Origin: Acidobacteriota bacterium
GTDB taxonomy: Bacteria > Acidobacteriota > Blastocatellia > UBA7656
NCBI GenBank assembly: GCA_038040445.1
Contig: JBBPIG010000009.1
Coordinates: 104,214 to 168,213 of the forward strand
Direction of reading: 5' to 3'
Length of the DNA stretch: 64,000 nt
Part shown: positions 34,822-43,615 of the stretch, in pieces
How the letters are laid out: every line of letters begins with the position of its first letter
Position numbering within the stretch: the first letter of the stretch is position 1
Notes under the pieces: model-generated
The model's input: the letters and a program-made list of their open reading frames with translations, nothing else
Told to the model about the DNA's origin: nothing
Databases searched by the model: none
Position numbers and translations under genes: made by a program

Positions 34822-35196
34822 TCAATTCAGTTCGAACGTTGCACACGTTGACGGCGTTTCCCAAACTCGCACCTTGTAGACTTTCACTCGTGCATCGCTG
34901 ATCTCTTCGGCGACTTTGTGCAGGATGAAGCCGGCGAGATGCTCGCTGGAAGGGTTCATCTCGATGTCGAAGGGCTTAAGCTCGTTGAGGTTTTGATGAT
35001 CGAGGTACTTCATCACGCGACGCGTCGCGGCTTTGAGCTCCTTGAAGTCGACCAGCATACCAACCTGATCCAGCTGCTCGCCGCGCACGTAGACTTCGAC
35101 CTTCCAGTTATGGCCGTGCATGTTTTCGCACTTGCCACGGTAGCCCCGCAGCGCGTGGGCGGCTGAGAACTCTTCTTCGATCATCACTTCGTACAT
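34822..35196 (-). CDS. queD: 6-pyruvoyl-tetrahydropterin synthase/QueD-like protein
   Basis: A 124-residue zinc enzyme of the 6-pyruvoyl-tetrahydropterin synthase family. In bacteria QueD makes 6-carboxy-tetrahydropterin in queuosine synthesis. Zinc ligands are visible: His in FSAAHALRGYRG and the HGH of NMHGHNWKVEV. The conserved Cys in GKCENMHGH and a late Glu in VRVWETPS complete the site. A good AGGAG precedes the ATG. The other queuosine genes are not in the window. The dead copy at 32669-33046 shows it was duplicated together with its neighbourhood. Confidence 0.85.
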   Translation of the reverse strand: MYEVMIEEEFSAAHALRGYRGKCENMHGHNWKVEVYVRGEQLDQVGMLVDFKELKAATRRVMKYLDHQNLNELKPFDIEMNPSSEHLAGFILHKVAEEISDARVKVYKVRVWETPSTCATFELN

Positions 35197-35275
35197 GTGT
35201 ACTCCTCGTGAACTCGATGTGTCGGATCGATCTTTGATTAGAGGCTACAAAGGTGTAGGAGCCTTTGTCAATTAT

Positions 35276-35331
35276 GAGGAGTCAGTGGTCACGAACGACC
35301 GACTACGGACTTCGGACTCCGGACTCCTCTG
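35276..35331. repeat. GGACTCC-type imperfect palindrome
   Basis: GAGGAGTC near 35276 pairs with GACTCCTC ending about 35330, and GGTC-ACGAAC-GACC lies inside. The right arm repeats the word GGACT(T/C)C. It lies between the divergent queD and dehydrogenase genes. Confidence 0.5.
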
Positions 35332-35412
35332 GTTGTCTGCCCGGAAGCCAGTCGTATATGATTACACGCTTGCGGCGGGCTCGATGGGCCTGTCCTTGAG
35401 GAGGCATCCAGG

Positions 35413-36411
35413 TTGAAACACAAGATCACGCTTATACCGGGCGACGGCATAGGCCCCGAGGTCACAGGCGCGACCATATCGGTACTGAGAGCCACTGGCT
35501 TTGAAGCGGAATGGGAGACGTTCGTTGTAGGGGCTGAGGCGTTGTCGCGCTTTGGCGATCCGTTGCCTCAGGACCTGATCGACTCGATCAAACGTAACAA
35601 AATCGCGCTGAAGGGACCGGTCGCGACTCCGATCGGAACGGGCTTCGTCAGCTCGAATGTCCGCTTGCGAAAGGCGCTTGATCTCTATGCCAACCTGCGG
35701 CCGATCAAATCGCTCAAAGGCGTGCCAAGCCGCTACGAGAACGTCGACCTGATCGTCGTGCGCGAAAATACCGAAGATTTGTACTCGGGCCTCGAGCACG
35801 AAGTCGTTCCCGGTGTAGTCGAAAGCCTGAAGATCATCACCGACAAGGCCTCCCGCCGCATAGCGAGGTTTGCATTCGAGCACGCCAGGCTCGAAGGGCG
35901 CAGGAAGATCACCGCTATTCACAAGGCAAACATAATGAAGCTGTCCGACGGCCTTTTTCTGCGCTGTTTCCGTGAGGTCGCAGAGGATTATCCCGAAATC
36001 GAGGCCAACGATTTGATCGTCGACAATGCCTGCATGCAGCTCGTGATCGACCCGACTCAATTCGATATGTTGCTGCTCGAGAACCTGTATGGCGATATTG
36101 TCTCGGACCTGGGAGCGGGACTGATCGGCGGGCTTGGCGTTGCGCCGGGCGCTAACATTGGTGAAGAGATCGCCGTGTTTGAAGCAGTACACGGCGCAGC
36201 GCCGTCCATTGCGGGTCGCGGCATTGCCAATCCAACCGCGTTGCTGCAGAGCGCCGTCCTGATGTTGAAACACCTGAACGAGCGCGAAAGGGCATTGCGG
36301 ATCCAGGCCGCTCTGGAAAAGGTTTTGGCCGAAGGGAAAGTCTTGACGCGCGATCTGGGCGGTCAGGCAACGACGCTCGATTTTACTGAAGCGATAATTC
36401 GCGCACTGTAG
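35413..36411 (+). CDS. NAD-type isocitrate/isopropylmalate dehydrogenase family
   Basis: A 332-residue beta-decarboxylating dehydrogenase. ITLIPGDGIGPEV opens the domain; RLRKALDLYANLRP and VVRENTEDLYSGLEH are substrate-binding stretches, and EAVHGAAPSIAGRGIANPTA binds cofactor. The EDLYSG loop and the short length fit NAD-dependent isocitrate dehydrogenase or homoisocitrate dehydrogenase better than LeuB. The start is a TTG with GAGGAGG nine bases upstream; no ATG fits. PepA follows closely, so the two may be co-transcribed, without an obvious metabolic link. Confidence 0.85.
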   Translation: MKHKITLIPGDGIGPEVTGATISVLRATGFEAEWETFVVGAEALSRFGDPLPQDLIDSIKRNKIALKGPVATPIGTGFVSSNVRLRKALDLYANLRPIKSLKGVPSRYENVDLIVVRENTEDLYSGLEHEVVPGVVESLKIITDKASRRIARFAFEHARLEGRRKITAIHKANIMKLSDGLFLRCFREVAEDYPEIEANDLIVDNACMQLVIDPTQFDMLLLENLYGDIVSDLGAGLIGGLGVAPGANIGEEIAVFEAVHGAAPSIAGRGIANPTALLQSAVLMLKHLNERERALRIQAALEKVLAEGKVLTRDLGGQATTLDFTEAIIRAL

Positions 36412-36500
36412 ACAGCCACATGCGTTTCTTCGCGCGCAACGGAGTTTTCGCGCGCGACTCGCTATCGCAAGGTTGCAGAAGAGGGAGCCGCCAAGATCAA

Positions 36501-38027
36501 ATGAAAATCACCGCCAGCCGCACCAGTCTTGGGGAAATAGGCGAAGACGTACTCGTCGTGCCGGTTTTCGAGGGCGAATCTCCGCGCGACGCTGAGAACG
36601 CGTCAGCGTTAGCGGCATTGGATCACCTCACCGGCGGCGCCGTCGCCTCGCTCTTCGATGATGGTGAGATGACAGGCAAGCTCGATCGTTGGGTCCTTCT
36701 TCACAATGTCGGCCAGTTCTCGACTAAGCGGCTGCTGCTGTATGGAGCCGGCAGCGCCGAGAAAATCGACTCACTCAGCGTTCAGAGGCTTGCGGGCGCC
36801 GCGGTCCGAACTCTGATCAAACACCGTGGCATTCGTTCGGCCGCGTTCCTGGTTACCCGCAAGCTCGAGAGTGAGGCATTGGTGCGCGCTATAGCCGAGG
36901 GCGCGCTGATCGGTCAGATGAGCGGTGAGCTCTACAGATCCAATGGCGCGGACGCGGCGGTGATAGAGACCTTCGATGTGGTAAGCGAATTGCCGGATCC
37001 ACCTGACTTCGAGCGCGCGATCAGAGTCGGAATCGCAATGGCCGAGGCGACGAACTTCGCCCGGATGCTTGGCTATGAACCGTCGAACGTTATGACTCCG
37101 AGCGAGCTTGCGCTTCGGGCAAAGAAGATGGCCGAAAGCGAGGGGCTCGGGTTCGAAGCGCTCGGCGAAGATGAAATGAAGCAGCTCGGGATGGGTGCGC
37201 TGCTGGCGGTCTCGCGGGGCAGTCAGGAGCCGGCGCGACTGATCGTGCTGAGCTACGAGCCCAAAAGAGCCGGCGGGCAAGACGACCGCGCTTCCGGCGA
37301 GTTGATCGCGCTGGTGGGCAAAGGAATTACGTTCGACTCGGGAGGGATCTCCATCAAGCCGGCGGCCAAGATGGAAGAGATGAAATACGACATGGGCGGG
37401 GGCGCCGCGGTGATTGGCGCTATGCAAGTGATCGCGCGGTTGCGGCCGGACGTGCGAGTCATCGGCCTGGTGCCCGCGTCAGAAAACCTGCCTTCGGGTC
37501 GAGCCGTCAAACCGGGCGACGTGGTGAGAAGCTTGAGCGGCAAGACAATCGAAGTGGTTAACACGGATGCCGAGGGTCGATTGGTCCTCGCCGACGCGAT
37601 TACCTACGCGATCAGCCGGGGCGCCACCTGCCTAGTCGATGCAGCTACGCTGACCGGTGCGTGCGCAATAGCGCTAGGCGACGTTCGTGCGGCGGTGATG
37701 GGGACCGATCAGAATCTGATTGAGGAGCTGGTCAAGGCGGGCGAACAGTGCGGAGAACGGGTTTGGCCGCTGCCGCTTGACAATGACTACGGCGAACTGA
37801 TCAAGAGCGAAATTGCCGACGTGAAGAATGTCGGCAATCGAACTGCCGGCTCGATCACCGCCGGATTTTTCTTGAAGCACTTTGCCGGGTCAACTCCGTG
37901 GGCTCATCTGGACATAGCCGGGACGGCGTGGACCGAAACGGAGAAACCTTACATCGCGAAGGGAGCAACAGGTTTTGGGGTTAGACTGATGGCCAATTTC
38001 GTGCTCAATCGCTCGGCTTCCAGCTAG
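36501..38027 (+). CDS. pepA: Leucyl aminopeptidase (M17)
   Basis: A 508-residue M17 aminopeptidase, which removes N-terminal residues from peptides in the cytoplasm using two metal ions. The family signature NTDAEGRL is at residues 354-361. The metal ligand and catalytic segments GKGITFDSGGISIKP and KYDMGGGAAV precede it. The N-terminal macro-like domain is present, so the length is normal. The ATG at 36501 is chosen; the frame is open from 36420 but the added 27 residues are not family-like. Confidence 0.92.
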   Translation: MKITASRTSLGEIGEDVLVVPVFEGESPRDAENASALAALDHLTGGAVASLFDDGEMTGKLDRWVLLHNVGQFSTKRLLLYGAGSAEKIDSLSVQRLAGAAVRTLIKHRGIRSAAFLVTRKLESEALVRAIAEGALIGQMSGELYRSNGADAAVIETFDVVSELPDPPDFERAIRVGIAMAEATNFARMLGYEPSNVMTPSELALRAKKMAESEGLGFEALGEDEMKQLGMGALLAVSRGSQEPARLIVLSYEPKRAGGQDDRASGELIALVGKGITFDSGGISIKPAAKMEEMKYDMGGGAAVIGAMQVIARLRPDVRVIGLVPASENLPSGRAVKPGDVVRSLSGKTIEVVNTDAEGRLVLADAITYAISRGATCLVDAATLTGACAIALGDVRAAVMGTDQNLIEELVKAGEQCGERVWPLPLDNDYGELIKSEIADVKNVGNRTAGSITAGFFLKHFAGSTPWAHLDIAGTAWTETEKPYIAKGATGFGVRLMANFVLNRSASS

Positions 38028-38069
38028 GGGTAGTCTCGTTGAAGCTGAGTCAAGTTCAAGCTGATGGAC

Positions 38070-38133
38070 GTTCAGAGTTCAACCTTTAGGTTGCTCGTTC
38101 GAGGTTAAGCAAGCTAAAGCTTGAACTCTGAAC
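38070..38133. repeat. GTTCAGAGTTCAA-type palindromic intergenic repeat
   Basis: Arm 38070-38094 pairs with arm 38109-38133 at 23 of 25 positions. The arm sequence is close to that of the perfect palindrome at 7144-7227, so the two belong to one family. It lies between pepA and trxB. Confidence 0.8.
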
Positions 38134-38202
38134 ACTTGAACGCTGAACATTGGTATTAGCGGTACTGACTACTGCCTTTCGAAAGGAGTTTGGAGAGTAT
38201 CT

Positions 38203-39201
38203 ATGTCGAAAGAGACGATGCATAAGGAGGTCGTGATTCTCGGCTCGGGACCTGCGGGCTTGACTGCCGCAATCTACGCCGCTCGAGCGAACCTCAATCC
38301 GCTGGTGGTTGAAGGTCCGGAGCCGGGCGGCCAGTTGATGATCACAACCGACGTCGAAAACTATCCGGGCTTTGCGAACGGGATCATGGGTCCCATACTT
38401 ATGGACGAGTTTCGCGGGCAGGCTAAACGGTTCGGAACAGAGTTCATTGTAAGCTGGGTGAGCAAAGCCGACTTAAGCCAACGGCCGTTCACTATCGAGA
38501 CGGAAGATCACATAATCAAAGCAGAATCGTTGATCATTGCAACCGGTGCTTCGGCGAAGTGGCTTGGCATTCCCGGCGAAGCGCCGACCCCGGTCGGCTT
38601 CGGCGGCAACGGCGTTTCGGCTTGCGCGACCTGCGATGGGTTCTTCTTCAAGGGCAAGCCGCTGGTTGTCGTCGGCGGCGGCGACACCGCGATGGAAGAG
38701 GCGACATTCCTTACGAAGTTTGCCAGCGGGGTGACCGTTGCTCATAGGCGCGATTCCTTGCGCGCGTCGAAGTTCATGCAAGACAAGGCCTTCAATAATG
38801 AAAAGATCGATTTCATTTGGGATACGGGGGTTGAAGAGATACTCGGAACGCGTGAGGGCGGCGTCACCGGAGTGCGGTTGAAAAACTTGAAGACAGGGGA
38901 AGAGCGAGTGCTGCCTACCGGAGGGGTGTTTATCGCTATTGGCCATCGGCCAAACACCGATCTATTCAGGGGGCAGCTCGATATGGATGAAGTGGGCTAC
39001 ATAAAGACCGGGGACCGTTCGACGGCCACGAACATTCCGGGTGTGTTTGCGTGCGGCGACGCGCAGGACTCGGTCTACCGCCAGGCTGTCACCGCGGCGG
39101 GAACAGGTTGCATGGCTGCGATTGACGCCGAGCGGTTTCTCGACAATCATCCGATCGCCGCGGAAGATGGGAAGAAGGAAGCAGAACTCGCCGTGCAGTA
39201 A
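38203..39201 (+). CDS. trxB: Thioredoxin reductase
   Basis: A 332-residue FAD enzyme that passes electrons from NADPH to thioredoxin. The FAD motif GSGPAGLTAA is at 14-23, the redox pair Cys141/Cys144 is in SACATCDGFF, and the NADPH motif VGGGDTAMEE begins near 157. The C-terminal FAD-binding motif VFACGDAQDSVYRQ is normal. GGAG lies upstream of the ATG. A DUF4149 membrane protein gene follows after 16 bases. Confidence 0.92.
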   Translation: MSKETMHKEVVILGSGPAGLTAAIYAARANLNPLVVEGPEPGGQLMITTDVENYPGFANGIMGPILMDEFRGQAKRFGTEFIVSWVSKADLSQRPFTIETEDHIIKAESLIIATGASAKWLGIPGEAPTPVGFGGNGVSACATCDGFFFKGKPLVVVGGGDTAMEEATFLTKFASGVTVAHRRDSLRASKFMQDKAFNNEKIDFIWDTGVEEILGTREGGVTGVRLKNLKTGEERVLPTGGVFIAIGHRPNTDLFRGQLDMDEVGYIKTGDRSTATNIPGVFACGDAQDSVYRQAVTAAGTGCMAAIDAERFLDNHPIAAEDGKKEAELAVQ

Positions 39202-39217
39202 CGAGAGGGTACTCAAG

Positions 39218-39769
39218 TTGGCCAGCAGTATCACCACATCACCCGCCGTAGAAGTGGCTCCGGCAGTCCGGTTGGGGGTCGCTCAACAGATTGTCGCGTT
39301 CACTGAAGTCTTGCTGATTGGCGTATGGCTAGGCTCGATGATCTTCTTCAGCTTTGCAGTAGCGCCAAGCGCGTTCGCGGTGCTCCCAACACGAGAGATG
39401 GCCGGCTTGCTGGTCACCAGCACCATCGGCAAGATCGAACTGCTCGGTCTGATCATCGGTCCGCTGCTGATTCTCATAAAGGCGCTCGGATTGCGGGCCA
39501 GGCGATTGAGCGGGGCAAGCAAGACTCTGGAAGGTGTTCTCGTCCTCGTAATGATCGCGGCTGCTGCGCTGTCGCGGTTCTGGATTTCACCGAGCATGGT
39601 CTCGCTGCGTGCCGCGATGGGCGGACACATCGACGACGTGGCGGTGACTGACCCACTCCGCTTGCAGTTCAACGATCTTCATCAGTATTCGGTGGCGCTG
39701 ATGAGCGCTGCAATGATTTCCGGATTCGTGGTGCTATTTCTCACTGTTCGATCATGCCTCAAGCGGTAG
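39218..39769 (+). CDS. DUF4149-type small membrane protein
   Basis: A 183-residue integral membrane protein with four hydrophobic segments, resembling the DUF4149/TMEM205-like group. The first segment contains LLIGVWLGSMIFFSFAVAPSAF, split by the family's GxxxF pattern. A TTG at 39218 with GAGAGGG eight bases upstream is chosen as start; the longer frame overlaps trxB and its extension is trxB read out of frame. Function is unknown. It is probably translated from the trxB transcript. Confidence 0.7.
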   Translation: MASSITTSPAVEVAPAVRLGVAQQIVAFTEVLLIGVWLGSMIFFSFAVAPSAFAVLPTREMAGLLVTSTIGKIELLGLIIGPLLILIKALGLRARRLSGASKTLEGVLVLVMIAAAALSRFWISPSMVSLRAAMGGHIDDVAVTDPLRLQFNDLHQYSVALMSAAMISGFVVLFLTVRSCLKR

Positions 39770-39849
39770 ACGCGACAAGAGTCGGGGCGCAAGACCGATT
39801 TCGTTCACTACTCGGCGGCCCCGCGAACCTCCAGGAAACAGACAACAGA

Positions 39850-39879
39850 TTGACTTGAGCAGACACACCTGAATATTAT
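39850..39879 (+). promoter_or_regulatory. Promoter placed for a leaderless transcript
   Basis: TTGACT (39850-39855) and TATTAT (39874-39879) are 18 bases apart. The ATG of the next gene is at 39886, about where transcription should begin. No ribosome-binding site is present. The mRNA is therefore probably leaderless. Confidence 0.6.
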
Positions 39880-39885
39880 CGTGAT

Positions 39886-40173
39886 ATGAGCGAGCCGCTT
39901 ATCATCGAAGAAGGTCCGATGCCACCGGAACTGGCCGTTCGGTTCGAGAAAGCCAGGCGTAACCTGCTGTGGTTTAACGAACACGTCAGGGAGCTAAAGG
40001 TGTACGAACGCTATCGGGGTTGTTACGTCGCTGCTGCCAGCGAGGAATTGTTTGTTGCCGATACGCCGGAAGAGCTTAGACGTCTAGTCAACGAGAAGTA
40101 TCCTGACGAGGCGCCACACGTCCGCTACATCCCGCACAAGAACTTGAGCCGCATCTATGCGTCTCAATGGTGA
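39886..40173 (+). CDS. DUF5678-like small protein, copy 1
   Basis: A 95-residue protein. The centre, YRGCYVAAASEELFVADTPEE, followed by a VRYIP block, resembles the DUF5678 pattern as I recall it: a strand holding a Val-Ala pair, then a strand ending before a helix with a proline. Function is unknown. It has a tandem paralogue at 40190 and then a retropepsin-like gene, a combination I believe is common for this family. The start ATG lies seven bases after a -10 box, so the transcript is probably leaderless. Confidence 0.65.
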   Translation: MSEPLIIEEGPMPPELAVRFEKARRNLLWFNEHVRELKVYERYRGCYVAAASEELFVADTPEELRRLVNEKYPDEAPHVRYIPHKNLSRIYASQW

Positions 40174-40189
40174 ATGTTGGAGTGTAAGG

Positions 40190-40465
40190 ATGGACGACAA
40201 GATCATTATAACTGAGGAACCAGAGAACCCAGAACTCAGCCGGCGGCTGGCGCAGTTCCGTAGGAACGGGCAATGGCTTACCCAGCACGGAGCACCGTTT
40301 TTCGAGCAATTTCGCGGTCAATACATCGCAGTGTCCGAAGGCGAGATTTTCGCTTCCAGCGACGCCTCAGTTGCGCAAAGCCTGGCCAAACAGAAACATC
40401 CCGACGACGAGCCGTTCGTGCAGTACATACCACAAGAAAGATACGAACGAATCTATTCGTGTTGA
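40190..40465 (+). CDS. DUF5678-like small protein, copy 2
   Basis: A 91-residue paralogue of the preceding gene: FRGQYIAVSEGEIFASS and KHPDDEPFVQYIPQE mirror copy 1. The ATG at 40190 is chosen over 40157, which overlaps copy 1. Its end overlaps the start of the frameshifted retropepsin-like gene. The pairing suggests that the small proteins and the protease were once translated together. Confidence 0.65.
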   Translation: MDDKIIITEEPENPELSRRLAQFRRNGQWLTQHGAPFFEQFRGQYIAVSEGEIFASSDASVAQSLAKQKHPDDEPFVQYIPQERYERIYSC

Positions 40466-40897
40466 AGGTCGCTGGCATCTATTCGACGATGGCATTCTGA
40501 GGCCAGTCGTTGATTCATTCGTGCAGACGCCCGACGGAACATGGCAGGCTGCCATGTTGCTGCTGGATGCAGGGCTGATCGGACGGTGTTTGAGGCCCGG
40601 CTCTTGACCGTGCTTCAGAAGCTTGCCGTGCCTGCCGATGAAGCACCGGAACTCGGAGGCGTCGGAGGGAAAGCCGCCTGCATCTTCGCTCGGACTCGCC
40701 TCGGCTTCGTGCGAGACGACGGGCAACTGGTGAACGTTCAAGGGCTGTTTGGTGTTTTCACGAATCTTACTAGCAGCGACGTTTCTATCCTCGGCCGGGA
40801 CGTGACCAACAATTTTGATGTCATCTACAGCTTCCCTCATCGCGAGGTGATGCTCCTCGCGCCGCCCCATGGCTACCAAATTCTTTCGCCAGCTTGA
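40455..40897 (+). pseudogene. Retropepsin-like aspartic protease, frameshifted
   Basis: Two frames together encode one protein of about 147 residues. The first gives GRWHLFDDGILRPVV and MLLLDAG. The second gives DRTVFEARLLTVLQKL, the flap-like ELGGVGGKA and the closing DVSILGRDVTNNFDVI. The break is in the GGG at 40572-40574: one extra G would join LLDAG to ADRTVF, the aspartic-protease motif. The motif has Ala where Thr or Ser is usual (DAGAD). The start is unclear because no ATG, GTG or TTG suits; it overlaps copy 2. A sequencing error in the G run is possible. Confidence 0.65.
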
Positions 40898-40935
40898 GCG
40901 CCGGTTTCCGATCCAAATGAAGATGCATTCCTGCC

Positions 40936-40962
40936 TTGACGATTGTCGAAGCGGACTATAAT
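40936..40962 (+). promoter_or_regulatory. Promoter of the amino acid permease gene
   Basis: A perfect TATAAT at 40957-40962 is preceded by TTGACG at 40936-40941 with a short spacer of 15 bases. Transcription would start near 40969, which rules out the upstream TTG at 40943 as start of the permease and points to the GTG at 40976. Confidence 0.5.
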
Positions 40963-40975
40963 CTCGCCTGAACTC

Positions 40976-42421
40976 GTGGAGACAACAACAGAGAAGAACG
41001 AAGCGGGTCCGGCCGAAGCTCACGGTCGAACCTCGCTTCCTCGAAGGCTGGGCCTGATCAGTGCGATAGCTGTGTTGATTGGCTCGACCATCGGCAGTGG
41101 GATTTTCCGTTCTCCCGCCGGAATTGCGTTAAAGGTTCCTGATGAAGGTTTGTACCTTCTGCTGTGGGCTCTCGGCGGATTCTTCTCTCTATGCGGAGCA
41201 TTGACTCTTGCCGAGCTTGCTGGCGCGTTGCCCCACACCGGCGGAGTATTCGTGTACTTGCGCGAAGGATGGGGACGCTTGCCGGCGTTCCTGTTCGGTT
41301 GGTCGGAGCTGACGATCATCCGCGCGTCCGCGCTCGGCGCAGTCGCAACCGTATTCGCCGAATACTTTCTGCGGCTGCTTGGTAAAGAAAGTCCAAACGC
41401 CGTGCACTACGTTGCCGCGGGTGCGATTGCGGTAGTCGCCGTTGTCAACATCCTCGGCGTCCGGATGGGCGCGCTTGTCCAAAACCTCACAACCGGAGCG
41501 AAGTACGGCGCGTTAGTAATCCTCGTGCTGGCGGCGTTCTTGATTGGAGGAAACAATTCCGCGCCGGTTCCCACTCAGCCAGTCAACGTTCCAAACGAAA
41601 CTTCAGTGGTGACATTCGGGCTGGCGTTCATCTCTTTGCTGTGGGTCTACGATGGCTGGGCCGACGTGACGTTTCTCAGCGGAGAAGTGAAGCGCCCCGA
41701 GCGCAACCTGCCGCTGACCATCATTGGCGGAACGCTCGCGGTGATTGCGATCTACTTGCTGGCGAACTTCGCTTACCTGCATCTGCTGGACATCAGACAG
41801 ATCGCCGGCTCGAAGCTCGTTGCCGCGGATACGGCGTTTCGAATCGTGGGCGAGACCGGCGTGAAGCTCGCTTCCATCGCGGTCATGATTTCGGCGTTCG
41901 GAACCCTGAACGGGTCGATGATGACCGGCCCGCGAATCTTCTTTGCGATGGCCGACGACGGACTGTTTTTCAAGAAGATCGCCTCGGTGCATCCGCGCTT
42001 CAAGACTCCTTACGTCGCGATCTCGCTTGCCGCAGCGCTCGCCATCGTGTTCGTGATGGTCAGAACATTTGAGCAGTTGGCCGACGCGTTCGTGTTGGCG
42101 ATATGGCCTTTCTACGCGGGCGGGGCGGCGGCTGTTTTCGCGCTTCGCCGCAAGCGTCCAGATCTTCCTCGCGCGTATCGAACGTGGGGTTATCCGGTCA
42201 CGCCGATTCTCTTTATCCTCGCCGTGATTTTGTTGATCGGAAACGCGCTGGTAGATGATCTCGGTCACGGTCTGCGTGACAACTTCAGTTACTACCGCGC
42301 CTTGTTCACCGGAAGCGCATTGCCGTATGAGTCGAGCGGGGCGCTGCTGGTTTTCGCGATCGTGCTCGCAGGAATCCCGGCTTATTTCATCTGGAACGCG
42401 ACCCACTCAAAGCGAAGTTAG
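40976..42421 (+). CDS. APC family amino acid permease
   Basis: A 481-residue transporter with about 12 membrane segments. The first segment carries the APC motif GSTIGSGIFRSPAGIAL, and the conserved Glu of LTLAELAGALPHTGG is present, as in L-type amino acid transporter-like permeases. Which amino acid it carries is not visible. The GTG at 40976 is chosen because a TATAAT box at 40957 overlaps the alternative upstream start; this would leave a leader of only about seven bases. The mtgA gene follows 34 bases downstream. Confidence 0.82.
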   Translation: METTTEKNEAGPAEAHGRTSLPRRLGLISAIAVLIGSTIGSGIFRSPAGIALKVPDEGLYLLLWALGGFFSLCGALTLAELAGALPHTGGVFVYLREGWGRLPAFLFGWSELTIIRASALGAVATVFAEYFLRLLGKESPNAVHYVAAGAIAVVAVVNILGVRMGALVQNLTTGAKYGALVILVLAAFLIGGNNSAPVPTQPVNVPNETSVVTFGLAFISLLWVYDGWADVTFLSGEVKRPERNLPLTIIGGTLAVIAIYLLANFAYLHLLDIRQIAGSKLVAADTAFRIVGETGVKLASIAVMISAFGTLNGSMMTGPRIFFAMADDGLFFKKIASVHPRFKTPYVAISLAAALAIVFVMVRTFEQLADAFVLAIWPFYAGGAAAVFALRRKRPDLPRAYRTWGYPVTPILFILAVILLIGNALVDDLGHGLRDNFSYYRALFTGSALPYESSGALLVFAIVLAGIPAYFIWNATHSKRS

Positions 42422-42442
42422 AACGTCGACGCCCGTCAGAGT

Positions 42443-42448
42443 TATAAT
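42443..42448 (+). promoter_or_regulatory. TATAAT box just before mtgA
   Basis: A perfect TATAAT lies seven bases before the ATG at 42456, so a transcript from it would start at or near the start codon. The -35 region is poor. Its value rests on the similar spacing at 39886. Confidence 0.35.
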
Positions 42449-42455
42449 GCCTGCC

Positions 42456-43217
42456 ATGGTTCAGACCACTCAGGCCCGACCTCGACGCACCGCACGCCCC
42501 AAGAGCCGGTCTCGATGGTGGAAGTGGGCTAAGATCACAATCCTGGTCATACTTGGCGTCGCGATTGCTTATCAGGGATGGACAGTCTTCAGCGTATTTC
42601 GATACCGAAGCTCGAATCCGTCAAGTACGGCGCTGATGGATCAGCGGGCCTCTCAAGCGAGGGCTCGAGGCGAAGAGGTCAAGCGAGTGCAGACTTGGGT
42701 TCCTTATGATCGGATCTCGCGCAATCTCACGCGTGCGGTGCTCGCCGGAGAAGACTCCCGATTCTTCGATCACGCGGGCTTTGATTGGGAAGAGATCCGC
42801 AAGGCGCTTGAAGAGGATTGGAACGAAGGCGAGTTCAAGAGGGGCGCCTCGACTATAACTCAGCAGTTGGCGAAGAACCTTTTTCTGTCCACCTCGAAGA
42901 ATCCCCTCCGCAAACTCCATGAAGCGGTGATCACCAAAGAAATGGAATGGATTCTCCGCAAGCGCCGAATACTGGAGATCTACCTCAATGTCATCGAATG
43001 GGGTGATGGGGTTTATGGAGCGGAGGCGGCGGCGCGTACTTATTTCAACACATCGGCCGCCGCACTGAGCGCCGATCAGGCTGCGTTTCTGTCGGCCATC
43101 ATTCCAAGCCCGAACGGGGCGTTTAATCCCGCCACTCATCGACGCCGAGTCGAGCGGCGCAAGAACCTGATCGAACGGCTCATGCGTCACGTCGTTGTGC
43201 CGAGAGACCTCGACTAG
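42456..43217 (+). CDS. mtgA: Monofunctional peptidoglycan transglycosylase
   Basis: A 253-residue GT51 enzyme that joins lipid II units into glycan strands. A basic N-terminus and one membrane anchor (about 26-46) precede the catalytic domain. The catalytic Glu99 is in [32 protein letters not shown] and [20 protein letters not shown] are the other family motifs. No transpeptidase domain follows, so it is the monofunctional type. The ATG at 42456 is chosen. The stop codon shares the sequence CTAG with the stop of the convergent ridA gene. Confidence 0.92.
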   Translation: MVQTTQARPRRTARPKSRSRWWKWAKITILVILGVAIAYQGWTVFSVFRYRSSNPSSTALMDQRASQARARGEEVKRVQTWVPYDRISRNLTRAVLAGEDSRFFDHAGFDWEEIRKALEEDWNEGEFKRGASTITQQLAKNLFLSTSKNPLRKLHEAVITKEMEWILRKRRILEIYLNVIEWGDGVYGAEAAARTYFNTSAAALSADQAAFLSAIIPSPNGAFNPATHRRRVERRKNLIERLMRHVVVPRDLD

Positions 43218-43600
43218 AGAATAATTGCGTCCGCTTCTATCTCGACGAGCATGTCAGGATCAATCAACCGGCTCACCTCGACCATGCTGGTAGCCGGCCG
43301 GATATCGCGAAAGACCTCGCCGTGCGCGCGCCCGACTTTCTCCCACTCGCCGATGTCAGTCACATAGATTCGCGTGCGAACGACATCCTTGAAACTGGCT
43401 CCAGCAGCCCGAAGCGCGGTTTCGATGTTCTGGAGAGCTTGCACGGTTTGAGCGTAAAGGTCGCCTTTACCGACGATGTTGCCGGCTTGATCTGTTGCCG
43501 TCGTGCCTGAGACGTGAACCGAGGGTCCAACGCGAACCGCGCGCGAGTATCCGACAATCGGCTCCCACGGCGTGCCGCTGGCGATGTTTGTTCTTTGCAT
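43214..43600 (-). CDS. RidA family enamine/imine deaminase
   Basis: A 128-residue RidA/YjgF-type protein. Members hydrolyse reactive enamines and imines formed by PLP enzymes. The conserved arginine is in [18 protein letters not shown] and the closing [21 protein letters not shown] is typical. The opening [15 protein letters not shown] is the usual first strand pair. The ATG at 43600 is chosen; a GTG at 43624 would start inside the palindromic repeat. It converges with mtgA, sharing four bases at the stops. Confidence 0.88.
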   Translation of the reverse strand: MQRTNIASGTPWEPIVGYSRAVRVGPSVHVSGTTATDQAGNIVGKGDLYAQTVQALQNIETALRAAGASFKDVVRTRIYVTDIGEWEKVGRAHGEVFRDIRPATSMVEVSRLIDPDMLVEIEADAIIL

Positions 43601-43615
43601 GATTGCCTCCAGGGA

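Noticed and set aside
39041-39217. N-terminal extension of the DUF4149 frame over trxB
   Set aside because: The extension is trxB read in another frame; the TTG at 39218 has a better ribosome-binding site and fits the family length.
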